DNA of 64,000 nucleotides from Azophilus sp963663395. Lineage in GTDB: Bacteria; Pseudomonadota; Gammaproteobacteria; Pseudomonadales; Azotimanducaceae. The position numbers and the translations under genes were made by a program. Below are positions 1-8,152 of the stretch, piece by piece. The stretch spans positions 5,208,001 to 5,272,000 of the forward strand of contig OY760226.1 of assembly GCA_963663395.1 (NCBI GenBank), given 5' to 3'. Position 1 is the first letter of the stretch, and every line of letters begins with the position of its first letter. Under the pieces are notes generated by a model. That model saw only the letters and a program-made list of their open reading frames with translations. It was not told the DNA's origin and ran no database searches.

Positions 1-932
1 ACAATCTGACGGCCAACGGCCCAGTGACCCGCAGCGTCGTCACGGCCATGGTCGAGGCCTCAAACCCGGCTGCCGCTGCCTGGGTTGAAGATCACGTCAC
101 GTTTCCAAGCACCATGGTAGACCGCATCGTGCCGCGCACCATGCCCGACGACATCGACTGGGTGTATGGGGAGTTCGGTTACAAAGATGCAGCGCTGGTC
201 GTCTGCGAGCCGTTCCGGCAGTGGGTGATCGAAGACCAATTCCTGGGGCCACGACCCGCCTGGGAAGCCGCAGGCGCCGAGCTCGTGAGCGACGTTGCGC
301 CCTACGAGCGGGCCAAGCTGCGCATCGTCAACGCGACGCACAGCATGCTTGCGTACCTGGGGCTGCTGCTGGGATACGATTTCATCTTCGAGGCGGTCGC
401 CGATCCCGGAATATCCACGTTCGTGCGCGGGGTGCTGCGCGATGAAATACTGCCAACCATCGATACGCCGGCGGGCCTCGACGCCGCCGGCTATGTGGAA
501 GCCACCCTTGGGAGGTTTGCCAATGCCGCGGTTCCCTATCGCACCGCGCAGGTCGCCACAGACGGTTCGCACAAGCTTCCCCAGCGCATCTACCCGACGC
601 TACACGCTCGGTGGGACCAGCACCTGCCCACCCCCGGGCTGGAGCTGGTGATCTGCGCGTGGCTGCAGTGTCTCGCAGGCCGGGCAGAAGACGGCAGCGC
701 CTTCACAATCGAAGATTCCGGCGCCGGCACGCTGCGCGATCTCGTCGCCGCCCACGATGATCCCGCTTCCTTGATCGGCGCCATTGGTCGTGAAACAGGC
801 CACTGGAACAGCTTGAAAGGGCAGGGCCATGAAGAACTGCTGGGTCGGCTGAGTACCGGCCTCGCGACGCTGAGAGGCCGGGGAGTTCGCCCGTGCATGG
901 CCGACCTCGCACAGACGGCGAATCACCGCTGA
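1..932 (+). CDS. mannitol dehydrogenase family protein, 5' end outside window
   Basis: This is the C-terminal part of a polyol or hexuronate dehydrogenase of the mannitol 2-dehydrogenase/fructuronate reductase family. It would be an NAD-dependent cytoplasmic enzyme interconverting a sugar alcohol and a ketose, or a ketouronate and its reduced acid. The frame is open from the window edge. The first residues read NLTANGPVTRS, the family block that follows the Rossmann domain, then comes FPSTMVDRIVP, another family hallmark. About 310 residues remain, against a usual 480-500, so the N-terminal nucleotide-binding domain lies outside the window. A GTG at 24 is in frame but lies inside the conserved block, so it is not the true start. 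The gene converges on an Nramp fragment that begins about 5 bp past its stop. The substrate cannot be told from this part. Confidence 0.85.
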   Translation, partial: NLTANGPVTRSVVTAMVEASNPAAAAWVEDHVTFPSTMVDRIVPRTMPDDIDWVYGEFGYKDAALVVCEPFRQWVIEDQFLGPRPAWEAAGAELVSDVAPYERAKLRIVNATHSMLAYLGLLLGYDFIFEAVADPGISTFVRGVLRDEILPTIDTPAGLDAAGYVEATLGRFANAAVPYRTAQVATDGSHKLPQRIYPTLHARWDQHLPTPGLELVICAWLQCLAGRAEDGSAFTIEDSGAGTLRDLVAAHDDPASLIGAIGRETGHWNSLKGQGHEELLGRLSTGLATLRGRGVRPCMADLAQTANHR

Positions 933-937
933 CCCGC

Positions 938-1127
938 GAGCCCAATGCGCCAGCGCAAACAGCATGATGCAGCCGATCAGCATCGACACCGGCTGCACCC
1001 ACAGGAATTCGTAGCCGAACACCGAGCCGATGGTGAGCGAGGTGATGGCAGACCCGCCGCCCAAGATCATGGCGCCATGCAGCCAGCCGGGCCCGCCCTG
1101 GCGAACATTCTCGATCAGGCCCGTCAT
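938..1127 (-). pseudogene. Nramp-family metal transporter, N-terminal fragment
   Basis: About 60 residues match the N-terminus of Nramp divalent-metal symporters: the block GGPGWLHGAMILGGGSA, then TSLTIGSVFGYEFLW and a second hydrophobic stretch ending in LAHWARGS. This covers only the first two membrane helices of a family that normally has 10-12. Beyond that point the frame runs into the antisense of the mannitol-dehydrogenase gene and loses similarity, so the gene was cut near position 935. Its ATG at 1127 overlaps the stop of the Gfo/Idh gene in an ATGA arrangement, so it was once the translationally coupled downstream gene of that operon. The family call is by eye. Confidence 0.65.
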
Positions 1128-2269
1128 CGGTAGGACTTGTCCATATCGACGTGCACCTCGATTTGCTCGGGCTCCCGCAGGGTGCTGGCCTCGATTTTGG
1201 CCGCCAACGCGCGTTGGTATGCCTCTGGGTCTAGTGGCAGCGATACGGGCTGCCCCTGCCATGCCGACATGAGCATGGCGTTGGCGAGTTCAATTGATGC
1301 CACGCCTTCCGCAACCGGCGTCAGCAGCTCACTCGTGCCACGCACGGCCTGGGTGAAGTTCTCGATCACCTGTGCATGCTGGTTCACGGCCGGCAGCGGC
1401 TCGACCACCTGGTCGGCAAACGCCGGCATGCCGAACATGTCGCGGGTCGTGGCGCAATGATCGCCAACGCGCTCTACACTGGCCGAGAGGTGGATCGTCT
1501 CGCCGTCGAACCGAATGGTGCCCAGATCGCCCACCAGATCGAGCTGGTTGATGCCCGGCGCTTCCCCGCTCGATGCCACTACGGTTCCCGTCACGCCATC
1601 GGCAAAGCTGAGGGTAGCCGTGACCTCGTCTTCCACCTCGATCTGGTGGTACTTGCCGAACCCGGCCAGCGCAAAAACCTGCACTGGGAGCCCGGTAAAC
1701 CAGGTCAGCACGTCCAGATTGTGGATACACTGATTGATCAGCAGCCCACCGCCCTCGCCTGGCCAGGTCCCGCGCCAGCCGCTGACCCGGTAGTACACAT
1801 CAGGGCGATACCAGGCGGTCATGGTCCAGCCGAATCTCCGGAGGCGCCCGATCCGGCCGGCATCGAGAAGCTGTTTGATGCGCGCATAGGCCGGGTGAAA
1901 CCGCTGGTTGAGCATCACCGCAAACTGACGCGCTGGTTTGCGCGCCGCGGCGAGTCTTCGCGCATCGGCCACCGACATCGCCAGCGGCTTTTCCATGAGC
2001 ACGTGCAGGTCGGCGTCGCACGCCGCGAGACCCATGTCAACGTGATCCATGGTCGGAGTCGCGATAATGACTGCTTCCACGGACCCACTGGCCAACAGCG
2101 CGCGATAGTCGGCGAAATGCGGAACCCCCAGGCCGGTCGCCTCGCTCCGCGAACTGACTGCCCCAAGCTCGGCCCCCGGCACCGCGCCACTTTGCAGCAG
2201 CTCTACATGCTGCCGGCCGATATTGCCAAGGCCAACCACCCCGAACCTCAGCGACCGCTCGCCGCTCAT
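1124..2269 (-). CDS. Gfo/Idh/MocA-family sugar oxidoreductase
   Basis: This 381-residue protein is an NAD(P)-dependent oxidoreductase of the glucose-fructose oxidoreductase/inositol dehydrogenase/MocA family, acting in the cytoplasm on a sugar, cyclitol or derivative. The N-terminal Rossmann motif is GLGNIGRQH at about residues 13-21. The family EKP signature appears as MEKPLAMSV at about residues 91-99, and WRGTWPGEGGGLLINQCIHNLD at about 165-186 matches the start of the C-terminal domain. Length is normal for the family. The start at 2269 is an ATG overlapping the stop of a tiny upstream ORF, and the stop overlaps the ATG of an Nramp fragment, so it sat in a tightly packed operon. A short second copy of its central part survives at 15317-15385. 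The substrate is unknown. Confidence 0.88.
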   Translation of the reverse strand: MSGERSLRFGVVGLGNIGRQHVELLQSGAVPGAELGAVSSRSEATGLGVPHFADYRALLASGSVEAVIIATPTMDHVDMGLAACDADLHVLMEKPLAMSVADARRLAAARKPARQFAVMLNQRFHPAYARIKQLLDAGRIGRLRRFGWTMTAWYRPDVYYRVSGWRGTWPGEGGGLLINQCIHNLDVLTWFTGLPVQVFALAGFGKYHQIEVEDEVTATLSFADGVTGTVVASSGEAPGINQLDLVGDLGTIRFDGETIHLSASVERVGDHCATTRDMFGMPAFADQVVEPLPAVNQHAQVIENFTQAVRGTSELLTPVAEGVASIELANAMLMSAWQGQPVSLPLDPEAYQRALAAKIEASTLREPEQIEVHVDMDKSYR

Positions 2270-2388
2270 GGATCGGCCACGCGCGGCAGCAGCACGTCGT
2301 CGGAGCAGCCTGGCATCGTCGCGTGCCCTGCCATCAGCGCGGGAACCACCGCGTCAACGCTGAGCCTGAACAACTGGCGTCTTTGCAT
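2266..2388 (-). CDS. 40-residue ORF with Tat-like leader, possibly a remnant
   Basis: A 40-codon ORF starts with ATG at 2388 and reads MQRRQLFRLS followed by a moderately hydrophobic stretch and a Cys near residue 28. The RRQLF group resembles a twin-arginine export signal, and the Cys resembles a lipoprotein attachment site, although MPGC is a poor lipobox. Its TGA overlaps the ATG of the Gfo/Idh gene (ATGA), which argues for translational coupling. The whole ORF is barely longer than a signal peptide, so it may be the two ends of a larger secreted protein joined by an internal deletion. The TonB-receptor remnant abuts its start. No function is assigned. Confidence 0.35.
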   Translation of the reverse strand: MQRRQLFRLSVDAVVPALMAGHATMPGCSDDVLLPRVADP

Positions 2389-2393
2389 TGCAG

Positions 2394-2621
2394 AAACGAA
2401 ACTCCCAACCGGATACCAAAGTACTGCTCAGCCTCGCGCGGATACGTTTGAATGTAAACCGGCGTGCTACCCCACAGGCCGCCAACGTAGCTAAATCTGC
2501 AGACGACATCCTCATTGAACAACGTCGTGCAGCCCGGCATCGCCAACCATGGGCCAGGCTCAAGTTGGTCGCTCAACGCATTTGTCCGAACATTATTCAG
2601 CGCACCCCAAGTCAGCAGAAC
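2394..2621 (-). pseudogene. TonB-dependent receptor, C-terminal fragment
   Basis: About 76 residues read as the last beta-strands of an outer-membrane TonB-dependent receptor: an external loop with two Cys, then VYIQTYPREAEQYFGIRLG followed by VSF. The closing pattern, a FGIRLGVSF-type strand with a terminal Phe, is typical of these receptors. The stop codon expected after the Phe is missing and the frame runs on into unrelated codons. Stops appear in frame about 80 codons upstream, so the plug and most of the barrel are gone. This is a 3' stump left by a deletion. Confidence 0.6.
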
Positions 2622-2733
2622 CTATCAACACCAGTATCGATGCAAGCAATTCGACACCGGCCGATCTCAATGTTACATTCGTTGTTTCTTGAGTCAATCT
2701 GGCTCCGCCTCACGCACAAGGAACAACCTAACG

Positions 2734-3972
2734 GTGAGTGTGCCCAATTATCGCCGATGGCTTGTCGTGGCTGTGACGGTTGTCAATCAGGCCGTAGTGA
2801 CCGGAATCGGCCTTTACTGCTTTGCGATATTCAGTATTCCGTGGTTGGAGCAATTCGACATAAGCCGAGGACAGCTCGCACTCGCCATTACTTCCCTCAT
2901 GGTAGCGCATGGCCTGGCTGCACCGTTTATCGGTCATCGGCTGGACAAGATGTCACTACTAGGGCCAGTGATTGCGGGCTATCTATTGTTTTGTGGCGGC
3001 CTTGCCCTGCTCTCTTTCGCTACCGCCTATTGGCAAATCATCGTCATCTATGCCACGTTTTTTGCGGTTGGCCAGCTACTCGCTGGAACACTCGTTTCAC
3101 AAATGCTGATCAATCGCTGGTTTGCAAGCGACAATGGCTTGGCACTTGGTATTTCGGCGACCGGCACTTCGGTGGGCGGCATTCTGTTTCCGTTGGCAGT
3201 TGCACAAGCGCTACCGGCATTCGGCTTGGCGGAGGTATTGCAGTATCTTGCTTTGATCTTTGTGGTTGTCCTGATTCCGGTGAATTTTGTCGTGTTGAGG
3301 ATTCAACCACCTGCCAGGGGGCAGGATCAGGTTGCTCGTGTAGGCGAGGTCGCACCAACGCCGATCTGGACGACCAAAGAAATACTGAAATCAGTGGCGT
3401 TTTGGATACCGCTGATCGTGCTGCTTGCTGTTTCCGCTTCGTTCGTGGCCATTCAGGCGAATCTGGGCGCTCATCTCAACGACCTCGACTACTCTACGTC
3501 CTTCACTGGCCAGATGATTGCGGTCATATCGGCGATGATGATCGTGGGAAAGCTACTATACGGAAAACTCGCTGACAGGCTTGACCACGCGTACCTGCTG
3601 CTCTTTATGGGAAGTATGAGCATCGTTGCGATCTCCTTGCTGATGTCAACGTCGGATAGCGCCGTGTTGCTGACGGCTGCGGTATTGCTGGGTATTTCCA
3701 GTGGTGGCCTGATACCCGTCCAGGGCGTTGTCTTTGTGGCCCGATTTGGTGTGGCGTCGTTTGGCAAGGTAATCGGGTTGGTGAGTTTGGTGATGGTTTT
3801 GGGGAGCCTGGGGTCCGTGTATGCGGCGTGGATCTACGATCTCGTCGGCAGCTATCGCTATGCCTTCGTCTCATTCATCTTGATCACGTTGCCCGGATTG
3901 TTTTTCTTGCGGTGGCTACCACCGCCCCTGGGTTCTACCCGTGATGCAGAAAGGAGCCGCAACGCCGCTTGA
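2734..3972 (+). CDS. MFS transporter, monocarboxylate-porter-like
   Basis: This 412-residue integral membrane protein has about 12 hydrophobic helices and belongs to the major facilitator superfamily. It would be an inner-membrane secondary transporter for a small organic acid or similar solute. The arrangement resembles the monocarboxylate/oxalate-formate antiporter-like group, with GHRLDKMSLLG between helices 2 and 3 in the position of the MFS A-motif and YGKLADRLDHAYLL between helices 8 and 9. I place the start at the GTG at 2734 because AAGGAA lies about 10 bases upstream and the preceding in-frame residues are hydrophilic and unlike a transporter N-terminus. A second GTG two codons later is possible. 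It converges on the broken esterase gene. The substrate is unknown. Confidence 0.8.
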   Translation: MSVPNYRRWLVVAVTVVNQAVVTGIGLYCFAIFSIPWLEQFDISRGQLALAITSLMVAHGLAAPFIGHRLDKMSLLGPVIAGYLLFCGGLALLSFATAYWQIIVIYATFFAVGQLLAGTLVSQMLINRWFASDNGLALGISATGTSVGGILFPLAVAQALPAFGLAEVLQYLALIFVVVLIPVNFVVLRIQPPARGQDQVARVGEVAPTPIWTTKEILKSVAFWIPLIVLLAVSASFVAIQANLGAHLNDLDYSTSFTGQMIAVISAMMIVGKLLYGKLADRLDHAYLLLFMGSMSIVAISLLMSTSDSAVLLTAAVLLGISSGGLIPVQGVVFVARFGVASFGKVIGLVSLVMVLGSLGSVYAAWIYDLVGSYRYAFVSFILITLPGLFFLRWLPPPLGSTRDAERSRNAA

Positions 3973-4064
3973 TCACTACAAAACACTGGGCTCAAGAAAA
4001 TCCACGCCACGAAACCACGTCATAGTTCTTTGGCGTTGCGATCAGGAGTATTGGTGCCTCGCCC

Positions 4065-5029
4065 TCAGCCTGCGAAGGCGTTCTTCAAAACCTGCACATA
4101 CTCCTGACGAGCGCGGGCCTTGAACTCGTACCCTTCCGGGAGCATGTGGTCGCCGGCATGTGGACACTGCGAAAACATGTGTAGCTCGACCGGCACGCCA
4201 GCTCGGACCAGGCCCCGTGCAAACTCAATGCCCTCGTCTCGAAACGAGTCCACATCGCCCACGCTCAAGTAGGTGGGTGGAAAGTTCGAGTAGTCCTCCT
4301 CCACGGCAGGTGAGGCTTCCCCTGGGATCTCGTCACCTTTCTCTCGCACATTTGCGAGATAGAGATCCCATGCGGCGCGATTGAGATCGCGCCCCCAGGT
4401 TCGAGCGTCCATCGAGAAGTTGATCGACTCCGACATCGAGCGATGGTCGAGCATGGGGGTGTGGAGAAACTGGAAGTCGACCTTCGGCCCTGCTCCCTTG
4501 TTGGCTTTCAGGACAGTACCGGTGGCATACGGCCCACCCCACTTAAGCCCCCGACCGCGAACCCGGTGGCGGTGAAACCGGCAGGGGCGTCTGGCTCGGA
4601 GAGCCACTTGAGGACGTTGTGTCCGTCTTCGACGCCGCATGGGAAGGGGTTTTCCGGCGCGAGTCGGTACTCGACCCCCACGACCACGCATCCCACAGCG
4701 TCGGCGACCTCTCTTGCGAAGAAGTAATCCGACAAGTAGTTCCCCGCGATCAGCCCGCCGCCATGGAACCAGACGAGGCATGGCGCATTTTCGGGTCGTG
4801 CCTCCGGGTAGAAGACGACAATCGGGACACTGCCGAACGATTCGCTCGTCTCCATCAACTCGACGTTGGGGTCTTCCTCGTGCAGCGCGACGAACTGACC
4901 CTGGAGTTCATCCAAACTGCTGCGTATTGCATCGACGAATGAGGTATCCCATCGAGGTTGGGGAACCTGGTACAACACCTTCGCGATGTCGGGATGAACT
5001 CGAGTAATCAGGTCGTTGATGATCTCCAC
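4065..5029 (-). pseudogene. alpha/beta-hydrolase (HSL-type esterase), frameshifted at the nucleophile elbow
   Basis: Two adjoining frames together encode one hormone-sensitive-lipase-type esterase of about 320 residues. The first frame carries the oxyanion motif (CLVWFHGGGLIAGN) and YRLAPENPFP. The second carries PKVDFQFLHTPMLDH, the YLSVGDVDSFRDEG block with the catalytic Asp and QCPHAGDH with the catalytic His. The frames meet where GxSAGG should be: the first reads GGLSGVGR and stops at 4508, the second resumes as GGPYATGTVLKA. One extra base there would restore GGLSAGGPYATG. The nucleophile Ser is thus at the lesion. I chose the GTG at 5029 as start because AGGAGAG precedes it. This is either a real pseudogene or a one-base assembly error. 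Confidence 0.8.
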
Positions 5030-5121
5030 GTTGAGCTCTCTCCTCTTCGAATCACGCGTAGGGTGGTGGAGCGTGCTTGATGACAACGCGTCAACCTATT
5101 TCGGGTGAGGGCGCTTCTTCT

Positions 5122-5650
5122 TCAAAAGTTATATTCAAAGTCGATGGAAAGTGCGCGACCACGGCCAATATAGGCGATACTGTCCGCCGGAATCGCGTTG
5201 TTGGTACCGGTGCCGAACCCCGTATTGGGACTGGCACCGCCATTGTTCAACGTATACTCGTCAGCCAGGTTTCGGCCCACCAGGGCAACAGACCAGGTAT
5301 CATCAAGGCTGGAAAGGCGAACCGCTGCGTTTATCTTGGCATAGCTATCCTGTCTGGTGTTCGGCTGTCGGGGTGCGCCTGTTTCATAACCATCGCTGTA
5401 GATCGCATCGACTGCCAGGCCGAGTCGGACGTTATTCAGTACTTGCTCATAGGCGAAACCAAGGTTTGCGCCAAAATCTGCTGCCTGATTCAAAGGTTCT
5501 CCACTTAGATCCTGGCTGTTAAACGCGCCGGTCGCCGGTGTGAAATCCAGGTCGCAACCCTGCGCAATGGTTTGTCCGGTCCAGCATGGCGCAATAAACT
5601 CCACGAATTCGCTATCGAGATAGGTAATCGCACCTCGAAATGGCAATTTC
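5122..5650 (-). pseudogene. TonB-dependent receptor, C-terminal fragment
   Basis: About 175 residues match the C-terminal barrel of a TonB-dependent outer-membrane receptor. They contain YLDSEFVEF, a Cys-bearing external loop, then SVALVGRNLADEYTLNN, the penultimate-strand hallmark of the family, and finally LSIDFEYNF with the usual terminal Phe before the stop. A full receptor would be 700-900 residues. Upstream of about 5650 the frame loses similarity and no plug domain is present on either strand nearby. It lies between the broken esterase and the AraC gene. Together with the fragment at 2394-2621 it shows that more than one receptor gene has been lost here. Confidence 0.78.
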
Positions 5651-5806
5651 CGCCAATATTGTAGCAATTGTCGCCATTCATGCATAATCTTTGGCGTCCA
5701 AAGCTGTCTGCAGCTGCATTACAAGACTTCAATCAGGGCATGTAGTTTGGCCCAAACGGCTTTTTACACCTTCATTCTCTCACTGACAGGCGCAGACCGG
5801 GTTTAA

Positions 5807-6850
5807 CTACCTTGAGTAATTCTCCCGGAATTGTTTCATGGTGCTTCCCGTCCACTGCTTGAATGCTTTGCGCAAATTCCCCGTATCCTTATAGCCAAGC
5901 TGCAGGGCGATTCTGTCCGCACTCATTGTTGTCGTTAGAAGATAATTTGTGGCCAGTTCTTCCCTTACCTCAGCCAACAGCAATTTGTAACTGGTTTGCT
6001 CCATGGCCAGATGCCGACCAAAAGTCCTCGTACTCATTCTAAACGCGACTGCCAGGCTCGATAGCGCAGGTACATTCGGGAGGCTATTCAATAGTAGCTG
6101 CTTGACACGAGGTGACAGTGTGTCATGGCTGTCGGCGATGTTGGTAATTTCCTTCAGACATTCCAGGCACACTTCCAGTAATTCCTCGTTGGCACTTTCA
6201 AATCGCCGGAAATAGTTAGGGTCTCGATAATGGGAGCCTATGAGGTTGCGCTTCGCGCCGAATTCCACCTCCAGCTGCAAAATCTCATCATACAAATTGC
6301 CGTGCTCGGGCCGTGGGTAGGTGACACTGAAATACTGCGTCTCAGGCGAAGAGTAGTTCAGTTTTCTGGCGAAGGTTGTCTCCACAGCAATTTTCTCTTC
6401 CATGAAAAACTGCAGCAAATGGGGACGCAAAGGCACCTGCGGGACAAACTCATAGTACTGCATGTTTGAGTGACGAAATTGTCGAACCGCGATCAGATCA
6501 CCAAAAAACAGTCGATTGTAGTTCTGCCAGATTTCCATGCCCTGCTTGAAGTTCTGTGACGCATAAATTGCACCGCCCAAGACCCCTAGGTCACCCAACT
6601 CCAGGTAGCCCCCCAGCTTAAATGCCAATGATGGGTCTTGCGATATCTCCATCATATTGGAGACGATGCGAATGTAATCCGGTATCTGGATGAGGGTAAA
6701 CCGGTCTTGAAGAGACCTTTCATTAACGCTACTACCGCGCAGCACCTCCCCTGGAGCAAACCCCATTTCCCGCATACCCCGCAAATAGAACTTGATCTTG
6801 GCGGGACGAATGCTTTGAAGAGCTGATGCGGGTCTGGACGTCAAAAGCAT
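5807..6850 (-). CDS. AraC-family transcriptional regulator with arabinose-binding-type N-domain
   Basis: This 347-residue cytoplasmic regulator has the layout of the OruR/ArgR-type AraC group. An N-terminal ligand-sensing domain (about residues 20-210, PF12625-like) is followed by two helix-turn-helix motifs in the last 100 residues. The second is recognisable as ADRIALQLGYKDTGNLRKAF followed by KQWTG, the classic AraC signature. The start ATG at 6850 is separated by 129 bp from the divergently transcribed sulfotransferase gene, so the sulfotransferase/molybdopterin operon is its likely target. Members of this group often sense fatty-acid or amino-acid-like effectors. The ligand here is unknown. 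Confidence 0.88.
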   Translation of the reverse strand: MLLTSRPASALQSIRPAKIKFYLRGMREMGFAPGEVLRGSSVNERSLQDRFTLIQIPDYIRIVSNMMEISQDPSLAFKLGGYLELGDLGVLGGAIYASQNFKQGMEIWQNYNRLFFGDLIAVRQFRHSNMQYYEFVPQVPLRPHLLQFFMEEKIAVETTFARKLNYSSPETQYFSVTYPRPEHGNLYDEILQLEVEFGAKRNLIGSHYRDPNYFRRFESANEELLEVCLECLKEITNIADSHDTLSPRVKQLLLNSLPNVPALSSLAVAFRMSTRTFGRHLAMEQTSYKLLLAEVREELATNYLLTTTMSADRIALQLGYKDTGNLRKAFKQWTGSTMKQFRENYSR

Positions 6851-6979
6851 TTGGACTCATTTGCGGTTATGAACGCCACTAATCATACATAAATGGCGAC
6901 CACTGCCACAACAATGGCGGCAATTACCATGTTTCCCACTCCCCTTTCCTTACAAAATCCCAGTTGTAAAGGCAGCAGC

Positions 6980-8140
6980 ATGAATCTTTCAGAGCAATTT
7001 GAACATCTACACCAACTAGCTACGGAAAGGACCGGGCTGAACGATTTTGGCTCGTCCGATTATGAGGAGCCGCTCCGCCTGTTGTTATCTGATCTTGGCG
7101 ATGACCCCAACGGCGCTGGCATGCAGTCTGTTATCTCGCAGATTGTGAACAGTCTGGCGGGCAGGCTCGTTGCGCAGAAAAGTTTTACCGATCACGCCGA
7201 GCTGTTGGACACACCGATTGTGAAACCGGTTTTTATTATCGGCACGCCACGCTCAGGTACAACCGTATTGCATCGCCTGATCACCAGTGATCCAGGCATT
7301 CAGGTATTGCCGTACTGGCTTGCGCATATGCCCGTACCCCGGCCGCCGCGAGAACAATGGCAGGAGAATTCCTGGTATCAACTGGTCGAGCAGGAATATG
7401 TACAGAAGTTTTTTAAAGGCCGGAAGGCAGCCAGCACATTACACCCCATTGCTGTAGAGAAAGCAGATGAATGTATCTGGGTCATAGAACAAACCTTCTG
7501 GAGCGCACTTTTTCTCAACATTAACAGAGCACCGAATTATACAAAGTGGGCGCTGGAGAAAGACACGCGTCCCGAGTTCGAATACTATCGCAAGGTGCTG
7601 GCGATCATCTCAAACGGCGATACGCGCCAGTGGATCCTGAAAAACCCTGCGCATATTTTTTGCGTCGACGCCATCATGGCTGCTTTTCCGGATGCCCGCA
7701 TCGTACATACACATCGTGACCCCGTAACCGCCGTTGCATCGACTGCAAATGTTACCTGGGCAATGAACAGAGGAGCGAAGTCAGGCCTGACGATGCAAGA
7801 CATTGGCAGCTCTATTCTTCAAACCTGGGCGCACGGGCTCGAAAGAATGGAACAATCCAGGCGCAGATATGAAGAGAGTCAATTTTTCGATGTTCATATG
7901 CGTGAAACGCAGCGCGATCCACTTGGTACCATGCGCCGAATTTACGAACATTTCGAGATACCAGTGACTTCAGCAACGCTGACCGCCTGGCGCGATGAAC
8001 TTGAGCGCGACCCGAATCAGGCCCATTCCATTGGCAGTTATGATCCGGACGATTTTGGCATCACTGAAACCAACGTAGTCAAGCAAATTGGCCTTTACGC
8101 TGAGCGCTACCGCAGGGTTTGCGAAGCTAAAGGTTTGTGA
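6980..8140 (+). CDS. sulfotransferase family protein
   Basis: This 386-residue protein would transfer sulfate from PAPS to a hydroxyl or amine acceptor in the cytoplasm. The 5'-phosphosulfate loop is GTPRSGTT at residues 88-95, preceded by a hydrophobic beta-strand. The 3'-phosphate-binding block is ARIVHTHRDPVTAVAS in the second half. The pattern fits the bacterial Sulfotransfer_3 family. I take the ATG at 6980 as the start because AAAGG lies just upstream and the 29 in-frame residues before it are low-complexity. It is transcribed away from an AraC regulator, and a TTG-started molybdopterin oxidoreductase begins 12 bases after its stop, so the two form an operon. The acceptor is unknown. 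Confidence 0.85.
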   Translation: MNLSEQFEHLHQLATERTGLNDFGSSDYEEPLRLLLSDLGDDPNGAGMQSVISQIVNSLAGRLVAQKSFTDHAELLDTPIVKPVFIIGTPRSGTTVLHRLITSDPGIQVLPYWLAHMPVPRPPREQWQENSWYQLVEQEYVQKFFKGRKAASTLHPIAVEKADECIWVIEQTFWSALFLNINRAPNYTKWALEKDTRPEFEYYRKVLAIISNGDTRQWILKNPAHIFCVDAIMAAFPDARIVHTHRDPVTAVASTANVTWAMNRGAKSGLTMQDIGSSILQTWAHGLERMEQSRRRYEESQFFDVHMRETQRDPLGTMRRIYEHFEIPVTSATLTAWRDELERDPNQAHSIGSYDPDDFGITETNVVKQIGLYAERYRRVCEAKGL

Positions 8141-8152
8141 GAGGAAAGCACC

